Positions 16,766 through 23,317 of a stretch of 64,000 nucleotides of DNA are shown here, one piece after another. The translations under genes were made by a program, and so were the position numbers. Source of the DNA: Litorimonas sp039975855 (lineage in GTDB: Bacteria > Pseudomonadota > Alphaproteobacteria > Caulobacterales > Maricaulaceae); the NCBI GenBank assembly GCA_039975855.1, contig JBDWGH010000003.1:434001-498000 (forward strand), written 5' to 3'. The first letter of the stretch is position 1. Each line of letters starts with the position of its first letter. The notes under the pieces were generated by a model. That model was not told where the DNA came from, made no database searches, and worked only from the letters and a program-made list of their open reading frames with translations.

Positions 16766-17938
16766 TTAAATACTCAAATCCATCAGATTGTAATCGAGGA
16801 TTTCAGCTTGAGCGGCTGGGGAATACTCAAATTCTGCCTGAACGTCGGAAAGTGGTTTGTAATCATAGGGTGTTTCGTCCGAAAAACGCTGCTGTCTTGC
16901 TGCAATGGCCAGACCCATAACCTGAGAACGTTTGGCGATGAAATCCTCATCAAACACAGCGGCTTCCGCATGGATGCCTGCGCCTTTGACATTGAGGACA
17001 GAGCTTCGGCGATGAAAGCCGAAATTGGCGGTTACGCGTGGTTCAAAGCCGGTGTTCGCGAATGATCCGTGAACGAGTTGGCGATTGTTAATGACGACGT
17101 CTCCGGGATTGCAAATAATAGGTAGCGCTTGTGGCAAGCGCTCTGTGCCGGCCTCCGCGACTAATTTCACGATGTCGATACGCCCGTCTTTATGGGATCC
17201 AGGAACGACCCAAACACCGTTTACTGCTGTGCTGCCGTAGATTTGGCCCATGAAATTGAAGCCGTGAATGTCTTGGTCGAAATCTGGGTTGTCCCAGTGG
17301 GTGTCGCCGTCTTGATGCCAAGAGACCGCGGCGCCAAGGCCGGCATCTTTGATAAACAGACCCTCATGAAACGGGGTGAAATCTTCACCATTGACAGCCT
17401 CCGCCATCTTCAACAGTCCGGGATGGGCGTATAGCCGCAAACAGGCGGGCGAGAATTGTAAGGAGCCCGCGAGGTAAAACGGCGAGGCGGCGGGGGCGTC
17501 AGATTTCGCTTTTGGTTCGAATAGCTTTACCTGATGGCGGCCATTAGCCAGTTCGGTTCCGCCCAATGGATCAGACAGTGGACGCGCCCATTGCAGCGCC
17601 ATGGCTTTGTTCTTTGTGCCGAGCGCTGGGCGACCATGCGCGTCGGTTTCTGCGCCCATATGAACGGGAAAGCGCTCTCTCATATCCGCCATATCGGATT
17701 GTAAGTCCGCAAGCTCTTCTTCGGAAATGGCGTTTTCAAAGACGTAAAATCCGAACTCTGCATAGGCGTCCAATATGTCGGAGTGGATTTTGCCGGACTC
17801 GTCAAATCGCAACGGACCACGATTTGGCAGGGCGAGGGCACGGGCCTGTCCGTCGACCAGATAGGTGCGGACGGCCTCTGCATCGTCTCCGTAATGCGCT
17901 GCGCAGGCGTCGATTGATGCGCTGATGTCCTGAACCAT
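16766..17938 (-). CDS. Phytanoyl-CoA dioxygenase (PhyH) family protein
   Basis: A 390-residue member of the PhyH family of Fe(II)/2-oxoglutarate-dependent dioxygenases, which hydroxylate acyl chains or small molecules. The facial triad appears as WHQDGDTHWDN (His and Asp) and QLVHGSFANTGFEPRV (distal His plus the Arg that binds 2-oxoglutarate). ATG 17938 is preferred: GGGAAAA lies about six bases before it and the extra residues of the longer frame look non-native. It is transcribed away from the ArsR-family regulator gene with 125 bases between starts, which suggests shared control. The substrate is unknown. Confidence 0.85.
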   Translation of the reverse strand: MVQDISASIDACAAHYGDDAEAVRTYLVDGQARALALPNRGPLRFDESGKIHSDILDAYAEFGFYVFENAISEEELADLQSDMADMRERFPVHMGAETDAHGRPALGTKNKAMALQWARPLSDPLGGTELANGRHQVKLFEPKAKSDAPAASPFYLAGSLQFSPACLRLYAHPGLLKMAEAVNGEDFTPFHEGLFIKDAGLGAAVSWHQDGDTHWDNPDFDQDIHGFNFMGQIYGSTAVNGVWVVPGSHKDGRIDIVKLVAEAGTERLPQALPIICNPGDVVINNRQLVHGSFANTGFEPRVTANFGFHRRSSVLNVKGAGIHAEAAVFDEDFIAKRSQVMGLAIAARQQRFSDETPYDYKPLSDVQAEFEYSPAAQAEILDYNLMDLSI

Positions 17939-18013
17939 GGTGTTTTCCCGATGTTTTCTTTGGACGCTACGGCGAAAGCCAGAGCTTGGCAAATTCAGGA
18001 ATTTCTGAGGCCC

Positions 18014-18066
18014 ATGCATTTATGCGGCTTTTAATATGTGCATTTGTGTGCACATATGCATTTATG
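18014..18066 (+). promoter_or_regulatory. Three iterated 11-bp motifs in divergent promoter
   Basis: The pattern RTGCATTTRTG occurs at 18014-18024 (ATGCATTTATG), 18038-18048 (GTGCATTTGTG) and 18056-18066 (ATGCATTTATG, including the ATG of the regulator). It lies between the PhyH and ArsR-family genes and would suit repeated binding by the regulator. Confidence 0.4.
18034..18057 (+). promoter_or_regulatory. Palindrome, candidate ArsR-family operator
   Basis: A perfect 9-bp inverted repeat, ATATGTGCA and TGCACATAT, separated by six bases, just before the regulator start. Size and position suit an autoregulatory operator of a dimeric winged-helix repressor; binding itself is inferred. Confidence 0.55.
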
Positions 18067-18444
18067 GAACAGAATAACGACAAACAAAGTGCTGAGCATG
18101 TGGCGATGTCGGAGGCTGCGATCGCGGTGCTCGACACGCGGTTCTTGAAGGCTCTGACAGATACGACGCGCGTACAAATCGTGAAAAAGCTGATCTCTCT
18201 GGGGACATGTGATGTAAGCACGATTGCGGCAGGGTTGTCACAAGACCGCTCAGTGGTCTCCCGGCACTTAAATACGTTAGAGCAAGCGCGGATTGCAAAG
18301 TCCCGAAAAGTCGGACGCCGCGTTTTTTATTCAATCGACGGCCCATATGTCGTCGAAAAAGTTTCAATCATATTGGAAGCGCTTACCCCCATGGCTGAGC
18401 TCTGTATTCCATTCAAAGATTTAGAAGAGGGAGCTGCCGCATGA
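18064..18444 (+). CDS. ArsR family transcriptional regulator
   Basis: A 126-residue winged-helix repressor of the ArsR type. The core runs LKALTDTTRVQIVKKLIS, then the recognition helix region in LSQDRSVVSRHLNTLEQAR and the wing RKVGRRVFYSI. The family consensus metal-binding ELCVCD helix is not present, so it probably senses something other than a metal. ATG 18064 is chosen; the longer frame (from 17986) would run through the palindromic operator. No ribosome binding site is clear. Its stop overlaps the alkB start (ATGA), so it is co-translated with the monooxygenase it may control. Confidence 0.85.
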   Translation: MEQNNDKQSAEHVAMSEAAIAVLDTRFLKALTDTTRVQIVKKLISLGTCDVSTIAAGLSQDRSVVSRHLNTLEQARIAKSRKVGRRVFYSIDGPYVVEKVSIILEALTPMAELCIPFKDLEEGAAA

Positions 18445-19610
18445 CAAGTTTCACAGGTACGGCCGATACTGGCGAAGAGATCATTTATACAGACCGCAAG
18501 CGCCATATGTATTGGCTAATAATCATTTCACCATTGGTGTCTCTGTCTTCGATTTGGCTTTATTTCGCGCTCGACAAGAACCCAATCGTCACCCTAATTC
18601 CGCTTTTATTCTTCTATATTTTTACGCCTATTATGGACGCGATTATGGGCGAAGATCCCCATAATCCACCTGAAGAAGTGGTTAGCGCCATGAGCGCAGA
18701 CCGGTATTACCGCGTAACTGTCCATACAATGGTCTATGTCGCAATTGCGCTGTTCCTCGCTTTTGTCGTCTTTGTTGGGACGCAAGACTTACCATGGTGG
18801 GCTATCTTGGCGCTCATCATTGGCGTCGGTTCGAACAGTGGCGGCGTGATGACAATGACGCATGAGCTCGGCCATAAAGCCGATAAGCTCGACCGTCTGT
18901 CTGCCAAGATTGGCAATATGATAATGGGCTATGGCCACTTTAATATTGAGCACAATAAAGGCCATCACACCTGGGTGGCGACCCCCGAGGATCCCGCCAG
19001 CTCTCGCATGGGCGAGACCTTCTATAGCTTCATGATCCGCGAACTCTCTGGTACGTTCAAACGCGGGACCTCTTATGAAAAGGCCCGTCTGGAGCGCAAA
19101 GGCAAAAGCTTCTGGTCTTTCCAGAATGATGTCCTGCAGGTTTATGCCGTAACGCTCGCTATGGCCGGATTATTTGTGGCGCTATTTGGCCCAGCGATCC
19201 TGCTCTTCCTTATTCCGCATCATTTCCTCGCTTGGCTCGCCCTAACGCAGGCCAATTATGTCGAGCATTACGGGCTGCTGCGCGAGAAAAAGCCAAATGG
19301 TAAATATGAGCGGACCCAGCCTAAACATAGCTGGAACACCAATCACACATATTCCAACCTGCTGTCTTTCCACTTGCAGCGCCATTCGGACCACCACGCC
19401 TATCCACAGCGCCCATATCAAGTGCTCCGTGATTACGAAAACGTCCCGACCTTGCCAACGGGATATGGCGGCTGTTTCGCCATGGCTTTTTTCCCGCCGC
19501 TTTGGTTCAAAGTCATGGATAAACGCGTCATGGACTGGTCGGATGGAGATTTGTCCAAGGTAAATGTCCATGAACCGGCCCGCGCACGATTAGAGGCGAA
19601 ATGGGGATGA
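18441..19610 (+). CDS. alkB: AlkB-type alkane 1-monooxygenase
   Basis: A 389-residue integral membrane di-iron monooxygenase that hydroxylates alkanes or similar chains at a terminal carbon, using electrons from rubredoxin. The histidine boxes are all visible: THELGHKADK, NIEHNKGHHTWVATPEDPAS, the NYVEHYGL signature and LQRHSDHHAYPQRPYQVLR. Six or so hydrophobic segments precede and separate them (for example 25-45, 55-70, 100-125). It is cotranslated with an ArsR-family regulator upstream and an ABM-domain protein downstream. No rubredoxin gene is in the window. An xylM-like or fatty-acyl substrate is possible, but NYVEHYGL favours true AlkB. Confidence 0.93.
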   Translation: MTSFTGTADTGEEIIYTDRKRHMYWLIIISPLVSLSSIWLYFALDKNPIVTLIPLLFFYIFTPIMDAIMGEDPHNPPEEVVSAMSADRYYRVTVHTMVYVAIALFLAFVVFVGTQDLPWWAILALIIGVGSNSGGVMTMTHELGHKADKLDRLSAKIGNMIMGYGHFNIEHNKGHHTWVATPEDPASSRMGETFYSFMIRELSGTFKRGTSYEKARLERKGKSFWSFQNDVLQVYAVTLAMAGLFVALFGPAILLFLIPHHFLAWLALTQANYVEHYGLLREKKPNGKYERTQPKHSWNTNHTYSNLLSFHLQRHSDHHAYPQRPYQVLRDYENVPTLPTGYGGCFAMAFFPPLWFKVMDKRVMDWSDGDLSKVNVHEPARARLEAKWG

Positions 19611-19909
19611 TCATCGTCCTCGGCTCAGCCCAGGTGAAACCGGGGCAGGTGGATGCCGCGCTAGCGCTCAGCCTTACCCATGTGCATCGTTCTCGCGGTG
19701 AAGCGGGCTGTATCTCTCATGACGTGTCTGTCGACGCCGAAAACCCGACCCATTTGATGTTCACGGAACGATGGGCCGATATGTCCGCGCTCCTAACGCA
19801 TTTCAGTTTGGATGCCTCCAAAAGGTTCGTTGCTGAATTGACTCCGATGTTGTCAGAAGCGCCTGAGATGAGGATTTATAACGCGGATGAGGTGAAAGTG
19901 GGCAGGTAA
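19601..19909 (+). CDS. Antibiotic biosynthesis monooxygenase (ABM) domain protein
   Basis: A 102-residue single-domain protein of the ABM dimeric alpha-beta barrel type, found in quinol-type monooxygenases and many small oxidative enzymes. Visible features are IIVLGSAQVKPGQVDAAL at the start, RGEAGCISHDVSVD (strand with the common GC) and FTERWADMSALLTHF. ATG 19601 follows GAGG by four bases; ATG 19607 is an alternative. It overlaps the end of alkB by ten bases and completes the arsR-alkB unit, so a role with the alkane-type oxidation product is inferred. Confidence 0.8.
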   Translation: MGMIIVLGSAQVKPGQVDAALALSLTHVHRSRGEAGCISHDVSVDAENPTHLMFTERWADMSALLTHFSLDASKRFVAELTPMLSEAPEMRIYNADEVKVGR

Positions 19910-19993
19910 ACGTCCGTGTGAGAGGCTTACTTAATCATAGGGCGTTAGGGTTGTTTTGGTGTTAGCTAAAATTCCACTTGGTCGGTCTTTTCC

Positions 19994-20013
19994 GTGCGGC
20001 TTAAAACGCCCAA
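19994..20013 (+). repeat. Short direct repeat, copy 1
   Basis: GTGCGGCTTAAAA followed by CGCCCAA. A second copy, with one extra T, lies at 22297-22317. The pair flanks the HxlR, nitroreductase and cytochrome b561 genes. Confidence 0.5.
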
Positions 20014-20072
20014 AGACGGTCACTCGATAGGTTATCGGGTTATTTATCTTCTGTTCCCATCAGTGTTCGTGA

Positions 20073-20438
20073 CTAGCTTTCTGCCGCAGCATCATATTGT
20101 TCACGAGCCTCATCTATTTTTTCGAGATTTTTGAGGGCCCATGAGCCCAGGGCGTTGACAGGTTCCCGCAGTGAATTACCCATCTCAGTCAGGCTGTATT
20201 CGACTTTTGGCGGTATTGTCTGATGATAGAATCGGTTGACCAGACCATCTCTTTCCAGCTTCTTTAATGTCAGGCTGAGCATGCGCTGAGAAATACCTAG
20301 GTTTCGTTTTAGTTCATTAAAGCGGAGTGTTTCATATTCGGAAAGCGATATAATCACGAGCAGGCTCCAGCGATCGCCGACACGCGACAGAACTTCGTTG
20401 ATACGATAGCACGTCGGGCATTTCGTTGTCTCGAGCAT
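20073..20438 (-). CDS. HxlR family transcriptional regulator
   Basis: A 121-residue winged-helix regulator of the HxlR class, which often senses reactive electrophiles or oxidants through an N-terminal cysteine. The start MLETTKCPTCYRINEVLSRV has two cysteines, followed by GDRWSLLVI, LRFNELKRNLGISQRMLSLT and LKKLERDGLVNR (helix-turn-helix) and the wing. ATG 20438 is chosen as AAGGGAA precedes it and the Cys-rich start fits the family. It is transcribed away from the nitroreductase gene, 124 bases apart, the usual arrangement for a local repressor or activator. Confidence 0.9.
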   Translation of the reverse strand: MLETTKCPTCYRINEVLSRVGDRWSLLVIISLSEYETLRFNELKRNLGISQRMLSLTLKKLERDGLVNRFYHQTIPPKVEYSLTEMGNSLREPVNALGSWALKNLEKIDEAREQYDAAAES

Positions 20439-20511
20439 GTCGGTTCCCTTTATGTTACCGAGGGTCAAAAATGTGCCTTCTTGCACGTGTGTTCGGTTTT
20501 CAATATATCTC

Positions 20512-20530
20512 AGGTAACAAATATATACCT
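20512..20530 (+). promoter_or_regulatory. Candidate HxlR operator
   Basis: Inverted repeat AGGTA and TACCT with a nine-base AT-rich spacer, in the divergent promoter of the HxlR and nitroreductase genes. Short and unproven. Confidence 0.3.
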
Positions 20531-20562
20531 AATTACCAAGATGTAGACAATAGGACGATCAC

Positions 20563-21204
20563 ATGACGCACAAAACCCTGCTGGAGCAATTGAATTGGCG
20601 TTATGCCACCAAGAAAATGGACCCAAAGAAAGTGGTTCCACAGGCGAAAGTCGATGTAATCGTCGAAGCTATCCGCATGTCGCCAACATCAAGCGGTACT
20701 CAGCCCTTTGAGCTTTTCGTCGTCACAAACTCCGAGCTGCGGAATGAAATCCGCAAAGCCGCAAGTGATCAGTCGCCGATTACGGACGGCTCGCATGTTT
20801 TAGTCTTTGCTGCTTGGGATAATTACACAGAAGCCCGTATTGATGAGGTCGCGAAGCTGAACGTTGAAAAGCGGGGCGACTTACCTTTGATCGGTCAATA
20901 TTACGGGAATTTGAAAGCGAATTATGTGCCGCGTGATGCTGAAGTGAATTATGCCCATGCCGCCCGTCAGGCTTATATTGCACTTGGAATTGCTATGGTG
21001 GCTGCTGCTGAACAAGAAGTTGATTGCACGCCTATGGAAGGGTTTGACCCAAGTAAAGTTGACGAAATACTTGGCCTTAAAGACCGCGGATTGCGTTCGG
21101 TGGTTCTACTTCCGCTAGGGTATCGCGAACCCACGGGTGATTGGCTGTTAAATATGCCAAAAGTGCGCAAGTCCCGTGAGACAATGGTTACGCAGATCGA
21201 ATAG
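20563..21204 (+). CDS. NAD(P)H-dependent nitroreductase family protein
   Basis: A 213-residue FMN-dependent oxidoreductase of the NfsB/YdgI-like nitroreductase family, reducing quinones or nitro compounds. The FMN-binding start is WRYATKKMDPKK, with MSPTSSGTQPFELFVV, the substrate region AARQAYIALGIAMVAAAEQ and VVLLPLGYRE at the end. The length is normal. Its start is 124 bases from the divergent HxlR gene, which probably controls it, and a cytochrome b561 gene follows after 84 bases. The physiological substrate is not evident. Confidence 0.88.
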   Translation: MTHKTLLEQLNWRYATKKMDPKKVVPQAKVDVIVEAIRMSPTSSGTQPFELFVVTNSELRNEIRKAASDQSPITDGSHVLVFAAWDNYTEARIDEVAKLNVEKRGDLPLIGQYYGNLKANYVPRDAEVNYAHAARQAYIALGIAMVAAAEQEVDCTPMEGFDPSKVDEILGLKDRGLRSVVLLPLGYREPTGDWLLNMPKVRKSRETMVTQIE

Positions 21205-21288
21205 TTCACTGCTGAGCATAAGAATACCTAACGTTGCTTAGCTGAGATGGCTCGCCAAAATACCCACGCATCAAATATGGAAAATTCT

Positions 21289-22269
21289 ATGAAAAACCCA
21301 TACACTATTCCTACAGTGTTCAAGCGTTGCATTGCGGTGGGCCTGTCTTTCACCTTGATGCCAATGGCTGCGCAGGCTGCGTCACCCGTAAGCCCGTCAA
21401 CGCCAGACGGTTGGCTTCCACATTTTGAAAGCCTCATTGCTTTGATGATTATCTTGTCGGCTTTCTTGATAGCTTGGCTACTTAATCATAAGCGACCCAA
21501 ATTCCGGGCTTCAGGCACATTTTTGGCGGCTCTGTCTTGTCTTGGCATTGTCGTTTGGTTCATTGGGTCCTTGGGCACCGGGGTTATAGTGAACCCCAAA
21601 ATCCAAGCGCCTATGGATTTTGCCAAACCAGCATTGCTATGGGTGCAAACCCTCGTCGCTCTATTGGCAGGCATCGCTCTGCTGCTCATCGCCAATGGTC
21701 AGCGTAAACAAACCGAAGCGCTCGAGCTGAGCGCGCGAAATGATACGGGGCGATATGGCCGTGTGTCGCGCATCTTACATTGGACAACAGCCATTTTATT
21801 CATCTTCATGATCCCAACAGGAATTTTTGCCTCGATGATTCCAGAAAATATATGGTTTCGGACTGAGTATAACGTCGTGCACAAAACCATTGGCTTGACG
21901 ATTTTCGGTCTGGTGGTTGCGCGCTTAATCTGGAACCGAATGTCGAAACGTCCGGAATTAGAGGCCTCACTAAAGCCCAAGGAGCGCAAGCTCGCACATC
22001 GCGTCCACATTCTGCTCTATATCATCATGTTCGCTATACCGGTGACGGGCTATGTCATGACGAGCCTGCACGCATATCCCTCCTATTTATTCACGCTCAA
22101 AATTCCACCGTTTTTACCTGAGAGTGACAGTTATATTATTTGGGGCTTCTTCCACAAATATTTGCTGCAATATCTCGTCTACATAATTCTCGGGGCACAT
22201 ATCCTTGGCGCGCTGAAACATCATTTCATCGATAAGCACAAAACCGCAATTAAGCGCATGGTAGGCTAA
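21289..22269 (+). CDS. Cytochrome b561 domain membrane protein with N-terminal extension
   Basis: A 326-residue membrane protein. The first 30 residues look like a signal peptide (VGLSFTLMPMAAQAAS). Then come about three hydrophobic segments (roughly 45-65, 75-100 and 110-135) not typical of b561. The C-terminal half is a four-helix cytochrome b561 domain with candidate haem ligands in RILHWTTA, VVHKTIG, HRVHILLY and FHKYLLQ. It would pass electrons across the inner membrane. ATG 21289 follows GGAAA by six bases. It sits downstream of the nitroreductase, and joint action or control by the HxlR protein is inferred. Confidence 0.82.
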   Translation: MKNPYTIPTVFKRCIAVGLSFTLMPMAAQAASPVSPSTPDGWLPHFESLIALMIILSAFLIAWLLNHKRPKFRASGTFLAALSCLGIVVWFIGSLGTGVIVNPKIQAPMDFAKPALLWVQTLVALLAGIALLLIANGQRKQTEALELSARNDTGRYGRVSRILHWTTAILFIFMIPTGIFASMIPENIWFRTEYNVVHKTIGLTIFGLVVARLIWNRMSKRPELEASLKPKERKLAHRVHILLYIIMFAIPVTGYVMTSLHAYPSYLFTLKIPPFLPESDSYIIWGFFHKYLLQYLVYIILGAHILGALKHHFIDKHKTAIKRMVG

Positions 22270-22296
22270 GAGCCAAACTGTTTAGGTGATGTTTCT

Positions 22297-22317
22297 GTGC
22301 GGCTTAAAATCGCCCAA
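22297..22317 (+). repeat. Short direct repeat, copy 2
   Basis: GTGCGGCTTAAAA, then T and CGCCCAA; matches 19994-20013 with one inserted base. Lies 27 bases after the b561 stop codon. Confidence 0.5.
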
Positions 22318-22473
22318 TATGAGACTCTAAATTAAGATCTGCTCCGCCATTTATATCGGCCTTTCAAATTTAATCCTCGTTTCTGAGACTCTTTGTGCTC
22401 CATGAAATCAACCCCTTTCGCCCGATTTCAAGAGATGCGTCCTCGCCTCCGAAACCTGTGATACATTGGCTAA

Positions 22474-22582
22474 GTTCTTTCAGACATAGGACAGGTTAGC
22501 GCTTTCTGACTGGTCTGGGGGACGGTGGGCTTGAGCGTCCGGGTTACAAGCACCTGGAGAGCCGGGGCTTTTGTGCTGAGAG
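22474..22582 (+). ncRNA. 109-nt structured repeat element, copy A
   Basis: First of two copies of an element shared with 56816-56924 on the other strand. Both are exactly 109 bases from GTTCTTTCA to GAGAG and match at about 80 of 110 columns by hand alignment, with indels. Hairpin 1 pairs GGACG 22520-22524 with CGTCC 22536-22540. Hairpin 2 pairs AAGC-A-CCTGG (22548-22557) with CCGGG-GCTT (22562-22570) around loop AGAG. Conserved core: TGGTNTGGGGGACGNTGGG. The indels break any shared frame, which favours RNA over protein. The hairpin with AGAG loop recalls phage C4 antisense RNA, from memory only. Confidence 0.5.
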
Positions 22583-23056
22583 TTGACTGCTTTGTCTTAA
22601 ACCGGGTCAATCCAATAAAACGGGTATGTCTGACCGGAAGGCGAAACTGCAGGACCCCCAACCGGTGCATCAAAAACCGCTGCCGTAGGGTTAGCCTTGC
22701 GAAAAACAAAACTTCTATTTCGGTACTCCGTCGTGAGTGCTGACCCTACGGGCAGTCCTTCTTTCGAAGGCTTCGCCTTCTATGTGTGGGTTGCCGCCCG
22801 CCAACCCAACCCGCGTTGGGGCATATACAGGTTACGGCTGTTTCCGCGATGGACAGTAGTGGCGAGCGTATGTTTGCATGGTGGCGCCGGATCAGCACAT
22901 ATATTAGACTTGGGTAGCATCGCTGCGATCCCCTTCGGGGCAAGCCCTACAAATCGTCTCTTCTAAGATTGTTCAGGGAAACGATGAGGTCACGTCAATG
23001 GACTGACAAACCACTTGCACAAATGCGAATCCCGCATTAGGTAGCGCGCAACTGAC
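22583..23056 (+). other. Gene-poor structured region downstream of element copy A
   Basis: No convincing protein gene. Several short open frames overlap on both strands, none with a ribosome binding site or a family I know. Hairpins are frequent: CCGGGTCA with TGACCGG (near 22602-22637), the long inverted repeat at 22680-22755, GAAGG-CTTCG-CCTTC near 22776, a CCCC-TTC-GGGG hairpin near 22930, and AATGCG / CGCATT at 23022-23038. This folding density suggests an RNA that continues from the copy A element, or a decayed phage-type regulatory locus. Confidence 0.4.
22680..22755 (+). repeat. Long inverted repeat (16-bp arms)
   Basis: Arm CTGCCGTAGGGTTAGC (22680-22695) pairs with GCTGACCCTACGGGCAG (22739-22755) with one G-U type change and one bulged G, around a 43-base loop. 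It would make the strongest single stem in the gap. Confidence 0.7.
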
Positions 23057-23085
23057 GCGGCCCCTGTCTTGGCGGTCGCTTTTTT
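23057..23085 (+). terminator. Intrinsic terminator or attenuator directly before rpmF
   Basis: Stem GCGGCC (23057-23062) with GGTCGC (23074-23079, one G-U), extended by CC/GG, then six T at 23080-23085. It ends about 15 bases before the rpmF ribosome binding site. CGCG at 23045-23048 could pair with CGCG at 23056-23059 as a competing fold. Confidence 0.6.
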
Positions 23086-23106
23086 GATGATTTGATGGAG
23101 GCTCTC

Positions 23107-23286
23107 ATGGCTGTCCCTAAGAGTAAGATTTCCAATTCCCGTCGCGGCATGCGTCGTGCGCATGATTCCCTGACAGCGGTAAACTACGTTGAAGACAAAG
23201 ACAGCGGTGAGCTGCGTCGTCAACACCACATCGACCTGAAAACAGGCATGTACAAAGGTCGTCAGGTTCTGACACCAAAAGACTAA
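23107..23286 (+). CDS. rpmF: Large ribosomal subunit protein bL32
   Basis: A 59-residue ribosomal protein L32 of the 50S subunit. MAVPKSKISNSRRGMRRAHD is the invariant start of the family; the zinc-ribbon cysteines of some L32 proteins are absent, as usual in alphaproteobacteria. ATG 23107 has GGAGG five bases upstream; the in-frame ATG at 23092 is further from the family start. A terminator-like hairpin with T-run sits immediately upstream, and eno follows after 31 bases. In many bacteria rpmF lies beside plsX; here it does not. Confidence 0.96.
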   Translation: MAVPKSKISNSRRGMRRAHDSLTAVNYVEDKDSGELRRQHHIDLKTGMYKGRQVLTPKD

Positions 23287-23317
23287 GTCTTTCACATTAC
23301 ATTATTAGGAGCCTCCC

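Noticed and set aside
22525..22966. Short open frames in the gap before rpmF (for example 22525-22743 and 22697-22966)
   Set aside because: They overlap each other in different registers, have no ribosome binding site, run through strong inverted repeats and give Cys/Arg/Trp-rich peptides typical of non-coding sequence.
22474..22980. Permuted two-piece tmRNA or RNase P RNA in the gap
   Set aside because: I looked for the alphaproteobacterial proteolysis tag codons, a T-arm with GTTCGAATC-type sequence and the conserved RNase P core and saw none.
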